Source of the DNA: Thermoplasmata archaeon
GTDB taxonomy: Archaea > Thermoplasmatota > Thermoplasmata > GCA-020350865
Length of the DNA stretch: 8,334 bases
Direction of reading: 5' to 3'
Assembly: GCA_020351895.1 (NCBI GenBank)
Contig: CP070672.1
Span: forward strand, 1,137,132-1,145,465
Shown here piece after piece: positions 6,558 to 8,334 of the stretch; the stretch's first letter is position 1, and each line of letters starts with the position of its first letter. The position numbers and the translations under genes were made by a program. The notes under the pieces are model-generated. The model worked only from the letters and a program-made list of their open reading frames with translations, made no database searches and was not told the origin of the DNA.

Positions 6558-7709
6558 ATGGGCATTGAGGCGATCATTCTTTTTATACTTGTTGGATATT
6601 TGAGTCTCGGATTCTTGCAGATAATCTGTGCCCTCAAAATGAAAAAAAGCGCCAACAACATGCGATTTTCAGAAAAGGATTTCTCTGTTTCTGTCATCAT
6701 CCCAGTAAAAGGTGTATCGAGGAGCACGAAAAAGAACCTGGAATCTGTTTGCATCCAAGATTACCCAAATTTCGAGGTTATCTTCGTTGCAGAGAGAAAA
6801 GAGCACCCTGCTTTTAGGATTGCGAATAACCTTTCTAAAAAATACCAGAATGTAAAGGTACTATTGTCAGGTCCACATGACAGTTCAAAAACAATAGGCA
6901 AGTGTCACAATCTAATCTTCGGAGTGAAACATGCAAAAGGTGAGGTACTCCTGTTTGGAGATTCTGATGTGACCTATTCCCGAGATTGGATCTTTAAGAT
7001 GTCCTCTCCATTGAAAGAGGTTATAGATGGAAAGCGAATAGAGGCCGTAACTGCCCCTTTTTTCATAGAGCCCGAGGGAATTTTAGGAAAGCTAATTGCG
7101 CAATCAGTGTCTCTTGTTACGTTCACAGCGTCTTTCACAAACAAAAACCAGATGTTTCCTCCTTTTGCCTCAGGTGCCTCGATTGCTATAACAAGAAAAT
7201 TGTTCTATGATCTGGAAATAGTCGAGGTTTGGAGCAGTTCATTCAACGACGACCTTGTACTTGCATATGTGCTCAAATCGCATGGGTATAATATCTACAA
7301 TCAGCTTGCGCATTTGAACCATACCAATGAGGTCTTTACCGATTTTAGACAGACTAAGGAAAAGTTGATTCGGTGGGTTGTCACGATATCATCTTTTGGT
7401 CACAGGGACCTCAAGAGAAACACATACTTCATGGTTGCCAGAAATCTTCAATTTCCGGTCTCTTTGGTTTTAGGATTGGTTCTGTTCCTTATTGGATTTT
7501 CAGGTGTGTTTGTTCTGATCCTTATTTCAGCAGGATATTCGTATTCAGTGGCTTACAGGTGGGCAGTGGGGATAATCATAGAAGAAGAAGGGATGACTCC
7601 CTATTACCTGCTTGCACCTGTTATGGGGTTGGCTATGATGGTTTTTTATGTTTCTGTTAGGCTGTCTAAAAGGAGTTTTTCATGGGAAGGGAGAACTTAT
7701 CACGTGTGA
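6558..7709 (+). CDS. Membrane glycosyltransferase, family 2/21 (ceramide glucosyltransferase-like)
   Basis: The 383-residue product has an N-terminal membrane helix (~4-27), a cytosolic GT-A catalytic domain (~42-280) and C-terminal membrane segments (~298-325, ~327-341 and ~350-367). SVSVIIPVKG (43-52) is the nucleotide-sugar binding strand. GDSDV (134-138) is the metal/UDP-binding DxD equivalent. FNDDLVLAYVLKSHGY (229-244) carries the catalytic-base region. LIRW (270-273) corresponds to the (Q/R)xxRW motif, although Lys269 holds the usual Gln/Arg place. The C terminus WEGRTYHV resembles the WRGRRY ending of ceramide and hopanoid glucosyltransferase-type proteins. The family transfers a sugar from a nucleotide donor to a lipid at the cytosolic membrane face. 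Archaea lack ceramide, so an archaeal glycolipid or other envelope acceptor is more likely; that is inference. It is divergent from thioredoxin and 145 nt upstream of a third beta-helix gene on the same strand. Confidence 0.88.
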   Translation: MGIEAIILFILVGYLSLGFLQIICALKMKKSANNMRFSEKDFSVSVIIPVKGVSRSTKKNLESVCIQDYPNFEVIFVAERKEHPAFRIANNLSKKYQNVKVLLSGPHDSSKTIGKCHNLIFGVKHAKGEVLLFGDSDVTYSRDWIFKMSSPLKEVIDGKRIEAVTAPFFIEPEGILGKLIAQSVSLVTFTASFTNKNQMFPPFASGASIAITRKLFYDLEIVEVWSSSFNDDLVLAYVLKSHGYNIYNQLAHLNHTNEVFTDFRQTKEKLIRWVVTISSFGHRDLKRNTYFMVARNLQFPVSLVLGLVLFLIGFSGVFVLILISAGYSYSVAYRWAVGIIIEEEGMTPYYLLAPVMGLAMMVFYVSVRLSKRSFSWEGRTYHV

Positions 7710-7738
7710 GGAAGATATATTCGGTCCTGACCCCTACC

Positions 7739-7750
7739 TTGTTTATTATT
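7739..7750 (+). terminator. Possible T-rich terminator after the glycosyltransferase
   Basis: TTGTTTATTATT begins 30 nt past the stop codon. It is a T-rich tract without a convincing hairpin. It is the best candidate for separating the glycosyltransferase from the downstream gene, which appears to have its own promoter. Confidence 0.25.
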
Positions 7751-7778
7751 AAATATCCTCCATTATGGGTAAAAAAAG

Positions 7779-7793
7779 CGAAAAGTGTATAAG
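7779..7793 (+). promoter_or_regulatory. Probable BRE/TATA promoter of the third beta-helix gene
   Basis: CGAAA at 7779-7783 fits the archaeal BRE pattern, and GTGTATAAG at 7785-7793 is the TATA-type box. Transcription would start near 7814 and leave a ~40-nt leader containing a strong Shine-Dalgarno site. The rest of the 7710-7854 gap shows no gene. Confidence 0.5.
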
Positions 7794-7843
7794 GAATTAT
7801 ATCAATAGATGTCAATAGTAGAAATTATAGCCATTGTGACCGC

Positions 7844-7849
7844 GGAGGG
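7844..7849 (+). promoter_or_regulatory. Strong ribosome binding site of the third beta-helix gene
   Basis: GGAGGG lies 5 nt before the ATG at 7855 and sets the start. This contrasts with the upstream paralog at 1411, which has no such site. Confidence 0.75.
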
Positions 7850-7854
7850 TTGGT

Positions 7855-8334
7855 ATGAAAGACAAATCAATTTCTATTAGTATCGTGTGCCTAGTGGTAA
7901 CTGCGGGATTTTTCGGATTCATTATAATTGAGCCCGATACTGTTAGGGCTGCAAACACGCACTATGTTGGTGGAGGAGGTGGTGGGAACTATTCAACAAT
8001 TCAGGAAGCAATAGATGCTGCACTTCCAGGAGATACAGTCTTCGTATATGATGATAGTTCACCATATAATGAGAATGTGATAGTAAATAAGAGTATAAAT
8101 TTGATAGGAGAGGATCGAAACACAACAGTAATCTATGGAGGGGCCAATGGAGCGCGAGTTCGTATTGAATCAAATTGGGTTAACATAAGTGGGTTCACAG
8201 TGACGGGTATGGGACCTTTTGGGGGAGATAATAGTGGTATCTATCTAGATTACTCATCTCATGTGAGCATTGACAATGTTAATGTGTCTGGGAATTACGT
8301 GGGTATTTATGTGAGATCTAGCAATCCGACGGAC
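7855..8334 (+). CDS. Secreted NosD-like beta-helix protein, 3' end outside window
   Basis: The first 160 codons are open to the right edge. The N terminus (MKDK, hydrophobic residues 7-25, then VRAA near 30-33) is a signal peptide with a plausible cleavage site after RAA. Residues 37-63 (YVGG..., NYSTIQEAIDAALPGDTV) are the canonical start of an archaeal NosD/pectin-lyase-like helix. They are followed by NENVIVNKSINLIGEDRNTTVI and the first coils (SNWVNISGFTVTG, NSGIYLDYSSHVSIDNVNVSGN, YVGIYVRSSN). The order of elements matches the start of the gene at 1411 (TIIQDAMDAAKAGDTV...NKTINLTGENRDNTII), so it is a paralog. A run of six Gly residues (39-44) sits where a mixed Gly/Ser/Pro loop is more common. 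Whether it carries the same Trp-rich C-terminal module cannot be seen. An own promoter and strong ribosome binding site lie upstream. Confidence 0.88.
   Translation, partial: MKDKSISISIVCLVVTAGFFGFIIIEPDTVRAANTHYVGGGGGGNYSTIQEAIDAALPGDTVFVYDDSSPYNENVIVNKSINLIGEDRNTTVIYGGANGARVRIESNWVNISGFTVTGMGPFGGDNSGIYLDYSSHVSIDNVNVSGNYVGIYVRSSNPTD

Noticed and set aside
7710..7854. Small RNA or small gene in the gap before the third beta-helix gene
   Set aside because: I saw no convincing stem-loop structure and no reading frame with a ribosome binding site. The promoter and a T-rich tract account for what is visible.
7969..7986. Internal start site suggested by a perfect GGAGGTG within the third beta-helix gene
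   Set aside because: It is the codon run for six glycines and has no suitably spaced ATG. The upstream GGAGGG and signal peptide clearly set the start at 7855.

Overview
The window looks archaeal and most likely euryarchaeal, in the Thermoplasmatota or a methanogen-related lineage. The evidence is the combination of NosD-like parallel beta-helix surface proteins with the WDN-(x)n-GGN(F/Y)WSD closing motif, a TrkA-N/DHH/DHHA1 phosphoesterase, a minimal HEIGH-type site-2 protease, A/T-rich TATA-type boxes about 25-35 nt upstream of starts, and Shine-Dalgarno sites of the GGTGA/GGAGG type. The lineage is inferred from gene content only, because no rRNA or other phylogenetic marker is present.

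Layout. (1) 1-3786, plus strand: two tandem secreted beta-helix proteins. The first enters from the left edge already open. The second is complete, with its own signal sequence. Both end in the same Trp-rich two-part module (GWNL(I/V)..P ... QWY ... G(F/Y)W(I/V)). (2) 3813-6388, minus strand: a compact block read leftward as thioredoxin, then TrkA-N/DHH/DHHA1 phosphoesterase, then M50 membrane metalloprotease. The gaps are 70 nt and 16 nt, so the last two are almost certainly cotranscribed; the phosphoesterase may also have its own promoter. (3) 6389-6557: a divergent promoter region with a small direct/imperfect inverted repeat. (4) 6558-7709, plus strand: a membrane-bound family 2/21 glycosyltransferase resembling ceramide or hopanoid glucosyltransferases. 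(5) 7710-7854: an intergenic promoter region, followed by a third beta-helix surface protein (7855 to the right edge) whose 3' part lies outside the window.

How the parts fit together. The beta-helix proteins are predicted to be exported, Asn-rich, heavily sequon-bearing cell-surface proteins. The glycosyltransferase acts at the membrane, probably on lipid or envelope sugars. The central block looks like conserved cell physiology (redox, nucleotide turnover or signalling, intramembrane proteolysis) and is visibly less A/T-rich than the flanking surface genes. There is no gene-free stretch longer than 169 nt. I saw no tRNA, rRNA, CRISPR array, insertion sequence, integrase or recognisable defence system. 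I do not think a clearly new multi-gene system is visible here. The most interesting items are the shared C-terminal module, with its sharp conservation gradient between the tandem paralogs, and the phosphoesterase-protease pair.
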